From the NCBI GenBank assembly GCA_944474755.1, contig OX104125.1, positions 50,641,346 to 50,705,345 of the forward strand: 64,000 nt of DNA, read 5' to 3'. Every line of letters starts with the position of its first letter. The stretch's first letter is position 1. The DNA comes from Limnoperna fortunei (lineage: Eukaryota; Mollusca; Bivalvia; Mytilida; Modiolidae). Below the pieces are notes generated by a model. The model had not been told where the DNA came from. It saw nothing but the letters and a program-made list of their open reading frames with translations, and did no database searches. A program made the position numbers and the translations under genes. Below are positions 37,938-50,528 of this stretch, piece by piece.

Positions 37938-39294
37938 GTGTTACATTCTACACATGCTCCAGTTGTATTGGAGGCACTACATAATGAGATGGGTCACCCA
38001 GGTAGAGAGAGAACAACCAGCTTAGCAAGGGATAGGTTTTACTGGCCAGTGATGACCAACGATATTGATAAATGGATTCAGCATTGTGACCGATGTTTAA
38101 AGAGCAAGAAGGAACCACACAGAGCCCCACTGGTGAACATATCTTCACAACCAATGGAATTGGTATGCCTAGACTTCTTAACCTTGGAACCATCCAAGGA
38201 AGGCATTCAGAATATCTTGGTAATTACTGACCACTTCACCCGCTACGCACAGGCAGTGCCAACTAGAAACCAAACTGCCAGAACCACAGCTGAGGCAATG
38301 TTTAAGAGTTTCATCAGAACGATTCAATAGGACCTTGTTAGGAATGCTTGGAACATTACATTTTCATCAGAAAAGCCACTGGAAAGCTTATGACGCTCCA
38401 CTCGTACATGCGTATAATTGCACCAGACATGAAGCTACCAGTCAATCTCCATATTTTCTGATGTTTGGACGTAAACCCAACTTGCCTATTGATATCGCGT
38501 TTGAATTAACCACAGAGACAACACGACAGCCGCAGTCCAAGTGTATAAAAGAACTGAGAGAACGACTAGTCCGAGCATATGAACTGGCAGAGAAGGCAGC
38601 CAACAAGTCTAGAGTAAAACAGAAAACAGAATACGATGTTCGAGCCAGGGGTGCTACTCTAAAGATAGGAGATAGGATACTGGTGAAGATAGTGGCTCAT
38701 AATGGCAAACACAAGATCGCCGACCGATGGGAGGATGATGCTTATGTCGTCATAAACCAACCGAACGAAGATTTACCTAAGTATGTTGTGCAGAAAGAAT
38801 ACAGAGAGGCCCGAAGACGAACTCTTCATAGGAATCTGCTTCTGCCAATTGGAAACATCAACAGGACACCAGCATCACAATATCCAGTTCCCGCTCCAAG
38901 ACGTCCAGTTCCAGCTCCTAGACGTGCATGTACAGTCCCAACGCCAAGAACCAGATCAAGACAAAAGCCGGAATCTTCACCTGAACCATCAGAAAGTGAA
39001 ACAAGTGATGATGAAGTATTCATTACTGTAAGGGTAAGGTATGACACATTACCTGATCATACTAATGAATCTTTTCAGGAAGGATCTCATATTGATAGAG
39101 AATCTATTGGGGACGCCCACTCTGCTATAAGTGGTGATAGTGGAGATGATTCTGATAGTAATACCACAGAAGGAAGCGCATTCAGAGTTGACGAGGCAAG
39201 TCAGCTGTCAGCACAGCAGGATACAGCTGAGCAGCAAGATGCACCAGTCGGAGGAATGACAAGTCATCATTTTGTATCGAGGGGGAGTTTGTAG
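37938..39294 (+). pseudogene. Ty3/gypsy integrase remnant with internal deletion
   Basis: The frame 37,938-38,330 shows the integrase HHCC zinc finger (HNEMGH, then CDRC) and the start of the catalytic core (CLDFLTLE, ITDHFTRYAQAVPT). At about 38,315-38,325 it breaks into the frame continuing to 39,294. That frame starts within the NRTLLGMLGTL segment, then HAYNCTRHEATSQSP and LMFGRKPNLPID, and ends with a GPY/F-like module (GDRILVKIVAHNGKHKIADRWEDDAYVV; positions about 38,665-38,755) and an acidic tail. The expected segment with the second catalytic Asp is absent, so the core is deleted as well as frameshifted. The frame ends TTTGTAG at 39,291. A 3' LTR should follow but no matching 5' LTR was found. 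Confidence 0.85.
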
Positions 39295-41184
39295 TAGAGC
39301 CATATTTGATTGTAGAAGCAAATATGATTTGATTATATTTTAATAATTAATATTTAATGACAGAACTACGGACATTGATATTGACGTTTACATATTGACA
39401 AATACTACTTTCTGATTTCCCTTGGTTGAGCCTCAATTTTGATGGTCAGTTTTGGAGGGAAATTCTATAGTTTTGATTGGTCGATTTCAGGTTCATGGGT
39501 TATTCTTGGTCTGTTTGTAATATTGTGGTAAGTTTTTGGTCAACCTGAAATGTGAAGATGACATATTGTCTTGGTTGACATTTTGCCAGTATTTATTTGC
39601 CTGCCTTGTAATTTCTATTGATACATGTGTTTAGAACAATTTTCTATATTCAGGTCAGTTATTTTACTTACTAATTAGAAACTTTAATTACTAAATTATT
39701 CTTACAATAATTATTTGGGTAATGTTCTGGAAAGAAGAGATGGTATGAGTGTGTAAAATAATATAAAAAATAATACAAACGTATTACTGATAAACATAAT
39801 TAACTTTATAACTTTCTGTAAACTGAATATTAAAGTTGAAATAACCACAAGCAAGTTGTAAGAGTGTACTGAGATAAAATGTTAAAAGTTCTGTAGTATT
39901 GATTTTACTTAATTGTACACTGTATATTGATAATCCTTTAAAATGGACTTATAAGTGGCAATTTTATTTTAGTACAGATTAATATTTAAGAACTTACTGA
40001 GGTCCGGAGGACACACAAACACACACAACCTTCGTACCACAGACAGGGTAAGATTTGTGTTCTGTATGGAAACCAATTTTAAACGTAATAAAAATCACTT
40101 CAATAAAATTACTTTTCCGTATTTCCAACGAACTTTCTAGTGCATAACGATACGATGGTCTCTTGATTATTTTATATCTTTTTAATTTATATTAAAATTT
40201 ATAAAAATATATCATATAAATACTAGACACATTGAAGGTCCATTTAAATAAAATAGCCAGAGGACAGTGAAGAAATTATACTATACCGTTCGAAAAAAAA
40301 ACTTTCTCTTCAATGTCAAAACAAGTTACTGGACCTTATAGCTACATAACGATTTAAATAGCTTTAAGGGCATGCTCGACTTCATCTCTTTTCTTCATCT
40401 GTTTTTTTTTGCTGAACAGTTGCCGGTATGAGCTATCATTTGTACTCGGGCTTCTTCTTCCATAAAAAATTGGACGAAAAAATACTAACAGTGGGGTACA
40501 ACTTTAAACAAGAAAACATTTTGTTTTGCAAATAATAAAATATCTTAACTCATGGTAAACTTTAGGGTAAATAATGTGTTACGTCAATTAACAAAGCGTT
40601 AAATTGCTAAAATTTTTCTTTGGAAATATGACTTGCGTTTTATTGATTCGGAGAATTATTGCAATATTTAGATGTTTATCAATTTTCGTCTCATTTGAAT
40701 TGTATATTATTGTTACTTTTCAAGAGTGGTTGAGTAGCAGAGATGTTTTCCTAATTAAATTCTCTCTGATAAATGCGGAGGCATATCTTTGTGCTTGACT
40801 TTGCATTGTGAAAAGAAATGATGCACTCGATTCAACTTCAAGTGTGTACGGTACTTAACCAGGGTGGGCAATTCTCCTGTAGTTGTCTGTAAAGATTTGT
40901 AAGCGTGCAATTTCAAATATAGTTTGGCATACTTCGACAATCGATATTAATTTACTTTTTCAACGCTAAATACAATTGTCTGATATTTACAAAATAGAGG
41001 ATAGAACGTTCTAATGTTACTAGAAACTTTCATCACTGCAAATCTATGTATTACATTATAAAATTGGTGATTCTGAATCCTTGAATGATTGCGCACAGGT
41101 GCATGTTCCCTAACTGACAAAACGTGTCATTGTTTAGAATCTGCATATTCCCGTGGCGATGCACACACTTATTTTCACGTATTT
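39295..41184. other. Non-coding DNA after the gypsy integrase, no gene seen
   Basis: The first several hundred bases probably include the 3' LTR, since the coding frame ends at TTTGTAGTAGAGCC, but I could not confirm the LTR by finding its partner upstream. Short frames at 40,604-40,798 (+) and 40,755-40,940 (-) have no recognisable motif. Confidence 0.5.
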
Positions 41185-44100
41185 TTCCTTGAGGTGGAGG
41201 TTGGCCACAGTTTTCTGACTCCGGATTACGGCGCCAGGGGGTAATCGCTATGATAGTCGTGAAGTTCCCGGGGGTACTCGTGATCCACTTTCAGAATGTA
41301 GCCTCGTGTATCCTCCTCTCTAATCGTACTAAGATCTGTAACCTCCGAGGGATAAGTCCACTTGAAGTCTCCCGTGGGTAAGATTCGACTCATCGCCCAT
41401 ACGTAGAGGTTGTTCGCGTCCAGGTACATGAGATATTTGGTCGGCTTACTTGGGTCGTCCCCCGCCACGTAGGGATTGTTCGCTCAGGCATATCTCTATG
41501 GAGCCATTGTGAGACCACCTCGGATGCCTTTTTCGATTATGAATAGCATATCGGGATCGGTGATCTAGTTTGATGCCACTGACCTTGTGTGCTGCATCGT
41601 AGGCAAGCCCTGGTGCGGTGTAGTAATGCGCCGGGTCGAGTTCGTAATGCTTCAGGCAGATGTTGCGGAAATTCTCGAATACGTCTGCAATCAAGATCAC
41701 GTCTTTCTTCAAGTATAGATCGTGGTATTCTCGCATGGTTGAGATCCCCCACTCCTTCCAGACCTTCTGATATTTTTCTGTGTGAGTGAGCTATAGAAGT
41801 CTTTCTTCTCCGGTAGTCGGGTTTCCTGGAGCCTCTCGAACTTATCCATGTTTTCGTATGAATATACCCCTTTACGTAGCAGCAGATCATGATGACCGGT
41901 CTTCTTCACTGTCGCCGTTGGTGGAATGTCATGTCCTTCATCCATAACCTTGACTGTGAAGGTGATGTCTACTCCGACGACTTGCTTCACCTTCTCGGCG
42001 CATCCTTGGATTATTTCAGGTAGTCTGGTGCTCGTCGATTCTTTCTTGTGGATCATCAAACCATCGAATACAAGTGCTCCCATTTCGATCCCTTGCTCAG
42101 TCAGCTAGTCTGAATGCTGCCATCAGAGCCTTATTTTCCAGGGTGCACATGACTTAATTCATGGTGGTTCCCTCGATATTGTAGTCTGTGTACCACTTCT
42201 CTTTTGGATTCGCAGGAAAGCTTGTGTAGGTCCGGGTTCAGCTCAATCACCTTCTCCAGAATGGTCCACATTCCCTCGTAATATTTCACGAACCATGCGG
42301 GTGCATCCTGTCCGAGTATAACCGTTTTCCCGTTGATGATGGCCAATAATAAGGTCTTGACTTCATTCCGCGTGCTTCCCTGGTAAACCTTCAGATCCGC
42401 GATCAGTTTCTCCCCATCTGCAATGTAGGCGTTTAGCCCTGAGCACTCAATACCGTTTTCATTGCAATACCAGGAAAGCAGAGTCGGGTGCGCCTTCTCA
42501 CCGGTCCAGTATCTTCCGAAATCGTTTTTCTGGCAACACCGCAGTAGGCATTCACCGAGAGCGTACTTGCGATTCAGGTAATCCTGCAATAGCGTCAGTT
42601 TGTAGTCCTTGTTGAGCTTCCGTCCCTTGATGTATCTGTTCCCGAGCTCATATTTTTCAGGGTGCTCCAGTTTCTGGCGGTCGATGACCTTGCGCAGGAT
42701 GATAGTACGACCATTATCCGACTCGAACTGACCCACCTTGAAAAGCTTGGGATACATTGGCTCTGCACCAAATTCTCGTCGCATGTTGATGAACGCGTCG
42801 ACCGGTGTTGCTTCAAATAAGCTCTGAAGACTTGCGTTTATGAACTTGAAACTATCAATGAAGCGCAAGTGATGGTATAGCGTCTTAATCTTTCCTTTCT
42901 TGTCCTTGTACTCTCCAACCTGTATACTCTTGATACAGGAAATATATCGTTCTTCCTTGTTGGGAATGCAGTCGATCTCACCGCCGGTACCGCCCAGGTT
43001 CTTGATGAAGGGGTGACTGTCATACCCCGCCAAGTTATGGAAAATCACGGGGGTGTAGTTGCGGGCCTTGAAGTTCAGATTGCAATCACGGTGGACCGCC
43101 CTTGAACTTTCCCGTAAAGTGGCAGTGATCCCTCACCTTATCCTCACAGAGTTTTTGTTTGCAGATGTTGCACTGGGTAGCTTCTGCAAATACCTTCTTA
43201 TCTTCCTCTGTCATCAACATGGGCTTCTTAAAATCGTTCTGTTAGTGAATGTCGCAGATGTCCTTCGTTAATCTCTCCACGAAAATCTGGGCCACGTCTT
43301 CTCCTTCTTGCTGCATGGTATAACTCACCTGCTTCTTTTGCGTATACCGTCTCGCCGAAGCACTTGATGAGGTAACTGAACCCCGAAGATACATGCTTCT
43401 GGAGAATTCTGGTATGGTGTTTGGTGGCTTCACCGGCCGCAAGTCTCTCTTCAATCTTCGTCGGCTCAGTTTTCGTATTGGGTATGAAGCACTCGAAGTC
43501 AGCGTAGACTAAGAATGGTAGCTTCATCGACCGGTTGTGATTTTCGAAGCTGACGTAGCTCCCGTCGTCAGGCTTCTCGATTTTTACTGCTTTTTTCTGA
43601 CTGCAGCATTCCAAAAAGCCTCGAGAGATTCTTCACCCAGCTGTAGTGTTTTATTTCTCATTATTACTCAATGGCATGAGATCCACGTGCCGCGCTCTTG
43701 TGTTTTCATTATTGGATATCCTCAACGGGTATACCCCTTCATCCTTCGCGTCCTTGAACCCGTAAACGTTCACTTTGATACCTTCGTCAAGTTTTTCAAA
43801 CTTATCAATCGCCTGGAGTAATACTGGGAATTCAGTGTTATCGAACCTAAGTTCATCCTTCCACCTAGCGTATTGATTCACCAGCTTTGCATTTTCTGGT
43901 CCACCTCCTCGTGATGGAGCGCCGATAAGATGCCCATTGGAAGCATTTCTGGTCTGTGTTCTGTACGTTCACGATTGCCTTTTTGACTGCGAGCTTCTTG
44001 GTGAGGGGTATGTACGAGCTGCCGTCTGAATTCATTAATCTGAATTTCATGCTTCTAGATGAGCCCACAGGTCCATCCGCTTCCCCCTACCTGGTATTTA

Positions 44101-44745
44101 ACGATGCTCTCCTTGATCTTGTCCACCATCTGCGCTATCGCATGATCCAAATCTACAGACTTTGTAATGGTGATCAACCTTGATCAAAAATATGGGTTGG
44201 TATAGATGTTCTGACCAGGCATCGGGTTGATCTTCAAAATCTCCACCCGGAGGACTAGTCCCACTTTCAACCACCTCTTCTTTACTAGTCCCTCTGCGAT
44301 CGTACTTCGGATGGTTCCCCAGCTCACTTGTAAGAACGTCTCGACGTCGTATGGCTTCCGGGGTTTGATGATCACTGTGCCAACAACCCCTCCCAATGCC
44401 TCATGCTTGTCCTTTACTTCGATCTCATCCGCAGCATCTTCGAGACTTTGTTTCACCCCCTCTACCAATTCTTCTTTCCTCAGTCACGAGTATTTTGTAA
44501 TTCCCCTTTGCCGAGCCAAACCATGAACTGCCTCTTGTTGAGCATCCCTCGGAGAGTGAGTCAGCGACCGGTGGACGATTCAATGAGATTCACCAATACC
44601 TCATTATTCTTCCTGCTGTATCCTCTCAAACCCTCCTCTTTTGCGATCCCCCGAAGTTTCTTGACGGTTTCAACTACTTTGAATTTAACACCTATCGGTT
44701 GATTCTCATCGTCTTGATGTGGAGGGTTCGTCGGGTGTCTCCAGC
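41185..44745 (-). pseudogene. Polinton/Maverick-like family B DNA polymerase, broken and truncated
   Basis: Read on the minus strand, pieces of a protein-primed type family B DNA polymerase appear in order. They are a SAP-like motif (LRGIAKEEGLRGYS, about 44,660-44,610); a conserved N-terminal segment ending DQKCFQW (about 43,945); the exonuclease I motif YADFECF (about 43,505); and a zinc-binding segment with VRDHCHFTGKFKG (about 43,135-43,095). Then come the exonuclease II motif FHNLAGYDSH (43,042-43,013), the linker segment LLLRKGVYSYENMD (about 41,885), YHDLYLKKDVILIADVFENF (about 41,727), and the palm motif A LDANNLY (about 41,420). The sequence stops after DYPLAP at 41,226, so palm motifs B and C are missing. 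Several frameshifts and stops separate the pieces. About 840 bp of different sequence lies between the exonuclease II part and the LLLRKG part. No capsid, integrase or protease gene was recognised nearby. Such polymerases replicate self-synthesising Polinton elements and related viruses; this copy cannot. Confidence 0.8.
41925..42765 (-). pseudogene. Primase/polymerase-like domain lodged inside the family B polymerase
   Basis: After FINMRREFGA in the frame 43,048-42,131, the similarity to family B polymerases stops. The following roughly 190 residues instead include a basic segment and YALGECLLRCC, then AHPTLLSWYCNENGI (about 42,490-42,446), and a helix-rich stretch to ELNPDLHKL (about 42,211). 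After a frame break near 42,110-42,160, MGALVFDGLMIHKK follows (42,083), and the segment ends around VKVMDEGHDIP at 41,925. The paired HPTLL...FDGLM pattern resembles a virus/transposon primase- or polymerase-type protein, possibly the TV-Pol group related to family A polymerases, but I am not certain of the family. Polymerase B similarity resumes directly afterwards at LLLRKG. It could be a fused accessory domain or a later insertion. Confidence 0.55.
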
Positions 44746-44936
44746 AAAGACCGTTCTTGCTAGGTTTTTATTTTTTCTTACTTTAACTTTACCTTACCTT
44801 CTTTCTATAGTATTATTTTCAATTTTAGCCCTAAATTCCCTACAAATTGGACTATTATAAGTTTACACCATCCTGTTTTTTCAGGGTTTTCAAGCAGGAC
44901 ATCTGCTTCTGAGGCAGAACTATCACTCCATAGCTA

Positions 44937-47900
44937 CTTATGTGGTCAGTTGTATGGTAATCAGTATAAGACCTGTTTATGTGGTCACTTGTATGATAAT
45001 CAGTGTTGGACCTGTTTATGTGGTCAGTTGTACGGTAATCAGTATAAGACCTGTTTATGTTGTCACTTGTATGGTAATCAGTATAAGACCTGTTTATTTG
45101 GTCACTTGTATGGTAGTCAGTATAAGACCTGTTTATGTGTTCAGTTGTATGTAATCAGTATAAGATCTGAGTATGTGGTTACTTGTATGGTAATCAGTAT
45201 CAGACCTGTTTATATGATCAGTTGTATGGTAATCAGTATTGGACCTGTTTTTGTGGTCATTTGTATGGTAATCAGTATACGACCTGTTTATGTGGTCACT
45301 TGTATGGTAATCAGTATAAGACCTGTTTATGTGGTCATTTGTATGGTAATCAGTATAAGACCTGTTTATGTGGTCAGTTGTATGGTAATAAGTATTAGAT
45401 CTCTGTATGTGGTTACTTGTATGGTATTCAGTATAAGACATGTTGATATGATCAGTTGTATGGTAATCAGTATTGGACCTGTTTTTGTGGTCAGTTGTAT
45501 GGTAATCAGTATAAGACCTGTTTATGTGGTCACTTGTATGGTAATCAGTATAAGACCTGTTTATGTTGTCAGTTGTATGGTAATCAGTATTAGATCTGTG
45601 TATGCGGTCAGTTGTATGGTAAGCAGTATTAGACCTGTTTATGTGGTCAGTTGTATGGTAATCAGTATAAGACCTGTTTATGTGGTCAGATGTATGGTAA
45701 TCAGTATTAGACCTGTTTATGTGGTCACTTATATGGTAATCAGTATTAGACCTGAATATGCGGTTAGTTGTACGGTAATCAGTATTAGACCTGTTTATGT
45801 GGGCAGTGGTATGGTAGTCAGTAAAAGACCTGTGTATGCGTTCAGTTGTATGATAATGAGTATTAGACCTGTTTATGTGGTCACTTGTATGATAATCAGT
45901 ATTAGACCTGTGTATGCGGTCAGTTATATGGTAATCTGTATAAGACCTGTATATGTGGTCAGTTTTATGAAAATAACTATTAGATCTGTGTATGTGGTTA
46001 CTTGTATGGTAATCAGTATAAGACCTGTTTATATGATCAAATGTATGGTAATCAGTATTGGACCTGTATTGTGGTCAGTTGTACGATAATCAGTATAAGA
46101 CCTGTTTATGTGGTCACTTGTATGGTAATCAGTATAAGACCTGTTTATGTGGTCACTTGCATGGTAATCAGTATAAGACCTGTTTATTGGTCAGTTGTAT
46201 GGTAATCAGTATTAGATCTGTGTATGTGGTTACTTGTATGGTAATCAGTATAAGACCTGTTTATATGATCAGTTGTTTGGTAATCAGTATTGGACCTGCT
46301 TTTGTGGTCAGTTGTATGGTAATCAGTATATGACCTGTTTATGTGGTCACTTGTATGGTAATCAGTATAAAATCTGTCTATGTGGTCACTTGTATGGTAG
46401 TCAGTATAGGACCTGTTTATTTGGTCAGTTGTATGGTAATAAGTATTAGATCTGTGTATGTGGTTACTTGTATGGTAATCAGTATAAGACCTGTTGATAT
46501 GATCAGTTGTATGGTAATCAGTATTGGACCTGTTTTTGTGGTCAGTTGTAAGGTAATCAGTATTAGTCCTGTGTATATGGTCAGTTGTATGGTAATCAGT
46601 ATTAGACCTGTTTATGTGGTCAGTTGTATGGTAATCAGTATTAGACCTGTTTATGTGGTTACATGTATGTTAATCGGAATAAGACCTGTTTATGTTGTCA
46701 GTTGTATGGTAATCAGTATTAGACCTGTGTATGCGGTCAGTTGTATGGTAATCAGTATTAGACCTGTTTATGTGGTCACTTGTATGGTAATCAGTATAAG
46801 ACCTGTTTATGTGGTCAGATGTATGGTAATCAGTTATGTGGTCAGATGTATGGTAATCAGTATTAGACCTGTTTATGTGGTCACTTGTGTGGGAATCAGT
46901 ATTAGACCTGTGCATGCGGTCAGTTGTATGGTAATCAGTATTAGACCTGTGTATGCGGTCAGTTGTATGGTAATCAGTATTAGACCTGTGTATGCGGTCA
47001 GTTGTATGGTAATCAGTATTAGACCTGTTTATGTGGTCACTTGTATGGTAATCAGTATAAGACCTGTTTATGTGGTCAGATGTATGGTTATCAGTATTAG
47101 ACCTGTTTATGTGGTCACTTGTGTGGGAATCAGTATTAGACCTGTGTATGCGGTCAGTTGTATGGTAATCAATATTATACTGTTTATGTGGTCAGTTGTA
47201 TGGTAATCAATATTAGACCTGTTTGTGTTGTCAGTTGTATGGTAATCAGTATTGGACCTGTGTATGCGGTCAGTTGTATGGTAATCAGTATTAGACCTGT
47301 TTATGTGGTCACTTGTATGGTAATCAGTATAAGACCTGTTTATGTGGTCAGAAGTATGGTAATCAGTTATGTGGTCAGATGTATGGTAATCAGTATAAGA
47401 CCTGTTTATGTGGTCACTTGTATGGTAATCAGTATAAGACCTGTTTATGTGGTCAGTTGTATGGAAATAACTATTAGATCTGTGTATGTGGTTACTTGTA
47501 TGGTAATCAGCATAAGACCTGTTTATATGACCAGTTGTATGGTAATCTGTATAAGACCTGTTTATGTGGTCACTTGTCTGGTAATCAGTATAAGACCTGT
47601 TTATGTGATCACTTGTATGGTAATCAGTATAAGACTTGTTTTTGTGGTCAGTTGTATGGTAATCAGTATAAGACCTGTTTTTGTGGTCAGTTGTATGGTA
47701 ATCAGTATAAGACCTGTTTATATGGTCCCTTGTATGGTAATCTGTATAAGACCTGTTTATGTGGTCACTTGTATGGTAATCAGTATAAGACCTGTGTATG
47801 TGGTCCCTTGTATGGTAATCAGTATAAGACCTGTTTATGTGGTCACTTGTATGGTAATCAGTATAAGACCTGTTTATATGACCAGTTGTATGGTAATCAG

Positions 47901-50528
47901 TATTGGACCTGTTTTGTGGTCAGATGTACGGTAATCATTATAAGACCTGTTTATATGGTCACTTGTATGGTAATCAGAATAAGACCTGTTTATGTGGTCA
48001 CTTGTATGGTAGTCAGTATAAGACCTGTTTATGTGGTCAGTTGTATGGTAATCAGTATAAGATCTGAATATGTGGTTACTTGTATGGTAATCAGTATACG
48101 ACCTGTTTATGTGGTCACTTGTATGATAATCAGTATAAGACCTGTTTATGTGGTCACTTGTATGGTAATCAGTATAAGACCTGTTTATGTGGTCAGTTGT
48201 ATGGTAATAAGTATTAGATCTGTGTATGTGGTTATTTGTATGGTATTCATTATAAGACCTGTTGATATGATCAGTTGTATAGTAATCAGTATTGGACCTG
48301 TTTTTGTGGTCAGTTGTACGGTATTCAGTATAAGACCTGTTTATGTGGTCACTTGTATGGTAATCAGTATAAGACCTGTTTATGTGGTCACTTGTATGGT
48401 AATCAGTATAAGACCTGTTTATGTTGTCAGTTGTATGGTAATCAGTATTAGATCTGTGTATGCGGTCAGTTGTATGGTAAGCAGTATTAGACCTGTTTAT
48501 GTGGTGAGTTGTATGGTAATCAGTATAAGACCTGTTTATGTGGTCAGATGTATGGTAATCAGTATTAGACCTGTTTATGTGGTCACTTATATGGTAATCA
48601 GTATTAGACCTGAATATGCGGTTAGTTGTACGGTAATCAGTATTAGACCTGTTTATGTGGTCAGTGGTATGGTAGTCAGTAAAAGACCTGTGTATGTTGT
48701 CAGTTGTATGATAATGAGTATTAGACCTGTTTATGTGGTCACTTGTATGATAATCAGTATTAGACCTGTGTATGCGGTCAGTTGTATGGTAATCTGTATA
48801 AGACCTGTATATGTGGTCAGTTTTATGAAAATAACTATTAGATCTGTGTATGTGGTTACTTGTATGGTAATCAGTATAAGACCTGTTTATATGATCAAAT
48901 GTATGGTAATCAGTACTGGACCTGTATTGTGGTCAGTTGTACGATAATCAGTATAAGACCTGTTTATGTGGTCACTTGTATGATAATCAGTATAAGACCT
49001 GTTTATGTGGTCACTTGCATGGTAATCAGTATAAGACCTGTTTATTGGTCAGTTGTATGGTAATCAGTATTAGATCTGTGTATGTGGTTACTTGTATGGT
49101 AATCAGTATAAGACCTGTTTATATGATCAGTTGTTTGGTAATCAGTATTGGACCTGCTTTTGTGGTCAGTTGTATGGTAATCAGTATATGACCTGTTTAT
49201 GTGGTCACTTGTATGGTAATCAGTATAAAATCTGTCTATGTGGTCACTTGTATGGTAGTCAGTATAGGATCTGTTTATTTGGTCAGTTGTATGGTAATAA
49301 GTATTAGATCTGTGTATATGGTTACTTGTATGGTAATCAGTATAAGACCTGTTGATATGATCAGTTGTATGGTAATCAGTATTGGAACTGTTTTTGTGGT
49401 CAGTTGTAAGGTAATCAGTATTAGTCCTGTGTATGTGGTCAGTTGTATGGTAATCAGTATTAGACCTGTTTATGTGGTTACATGTATGTTAATCGGAATA
49501 AGACCTGTTTATGTTGTCAGTTGTATGGTAATCAGTATTAGACCTGTTTATGTTGTCAGTTGTATGGTAATCAGTATTAGACCTGTGTAAGCGGTTAGTT
49601 GTATGGTAATCAGTATTAGACCTGTTTATGTGGTCACTTGTATGGTAATCAGTATAAGACCTGTTTATGTGGTCAGATGTATGGTAATCAGTTATGTGGT
49701 CAGATGTATGGTAATCAGTATTAGACCTGTTTGTCATCACTTGTATGGTAATCAGTATTAGACCTGTTTATGTGGTCACTTGTATGGAAATCAGTATAAG
49801 ACCTGTTTATGTGGTCAGATGTATGGTAATCAGTATTAGACCTGTTTATGTGGTCACTTTTATGGTAATCAGTATAAGACCTGTTTATGTGGTCAGATGT
49901 ATGGTAATCAGTATTAGACCTGTTTATGTGGTCACTTGTATGGTAATCAGTATTAGACCTGTTTATGTGGTCACTTTTATGGTAATCAATATTATACTGT
50001 TGATGTGGTCAGTTGTATGGTAATCAGTATTAGACCTGTTTGTCATCACTTGTATGGTAATCAGTATTAGACCTGTTTATGTGGTCACTTGTATGGTAAT
50101 CAGTATTAGACCTGTTTATGTGGTCACTTGTATGGTAATCAGTATTAGACCTGTTTATGTGGTCACTTGTATGGTAATCAATATACTGTTTATGTGGTCA
50201 GTTGTATGGTAATCAGTATTAGACCTGTGTATGTGGTCAGTTGTATGGTAATCAGTATTAGACCTGTGTATGTGGTCAGTTGTATGGTAATCAATATTAG
50301 ACCAGTGTATGTGGTTAGTTGTATGGTAATCAGTATTAGACCTGTGTATGTGGTCAGTTGTATGGTAATCAGTATTAGACCTGTGTATGTGGTCAGTTGT
50401 ATGGTAATCAGTATTTGACCTGTGTATGTGGTCAGTTGTATGGTAATCAGTATTAGACCTGTGTATGTGGTCAGTTGTATGGTAATCAGTATTAGGCCTT
50501 TTTATGTGGTCAGTTGTATGGTAATCAA
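44937..50528. repeat. 39-bp satellite, array B (about 140 copies)
   Basis: Same unit as 33,058-34,468: TATGTGGTCAGTTGTATGG followed by TAATCAGTATAAGACCTGTT. It has two main subtypes at one position (GGTCAGTTG, GGTCACTTG) and others with GGTTACTTG, GATCAGTTG or AGATCTGTGTA. A few units are shortened, for example near 46,830, 47,365 and 49,695 where GTAATCAGTTATGTGGTCAG joins two units with loss of bases. The 13-codon unit leaves long frames open on the plus strand (up to 483 codons at 47,496-48,947); these are repeat artefacts. Confidence 0.97.
45180..49470. repeat. 2,858-bp duplication inside array B
   Basis: The order of rare variant units at about 45,400-46,650 recurs about 2,858 bp further right at about 48,260-49,500. 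The units include AGACATGTTGATATGATCAG-like, GAAAATAACTATTAGATCTG, CAAATGTATGG and TATTGGTCAGTTG. Matched landmarks are 46,002/48,860, 46,234/49,092 and 46,343/49,201, all offset by 2,858. Copies differ at scattered sites. Confidence 0.85.

Noticed and set aside
39291..40075. 3' LTR of the gypsy element, starting TGTAGTAGAGCC
   Set aside because: The position is right but no matching upstream copy was found, so ends cannot be defined and I did not annotate it.
41226..44745. An intact Polinton with capsid, integrase and protease genes
   Set aside because: Only the broken polymerase was found; 39,295-41,184 and the 200 bp right of it before the satellite hold no other recognisable Polinton gene or terminal inverted repeat.
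47496..48947. 483-codon plus-strand frame and neighbours in the 39-bp satellite
   Set aside because: A 13-residue translation of a 39-bp tandem unit; it switches frame wherever a unit has an indel and has no protein features.
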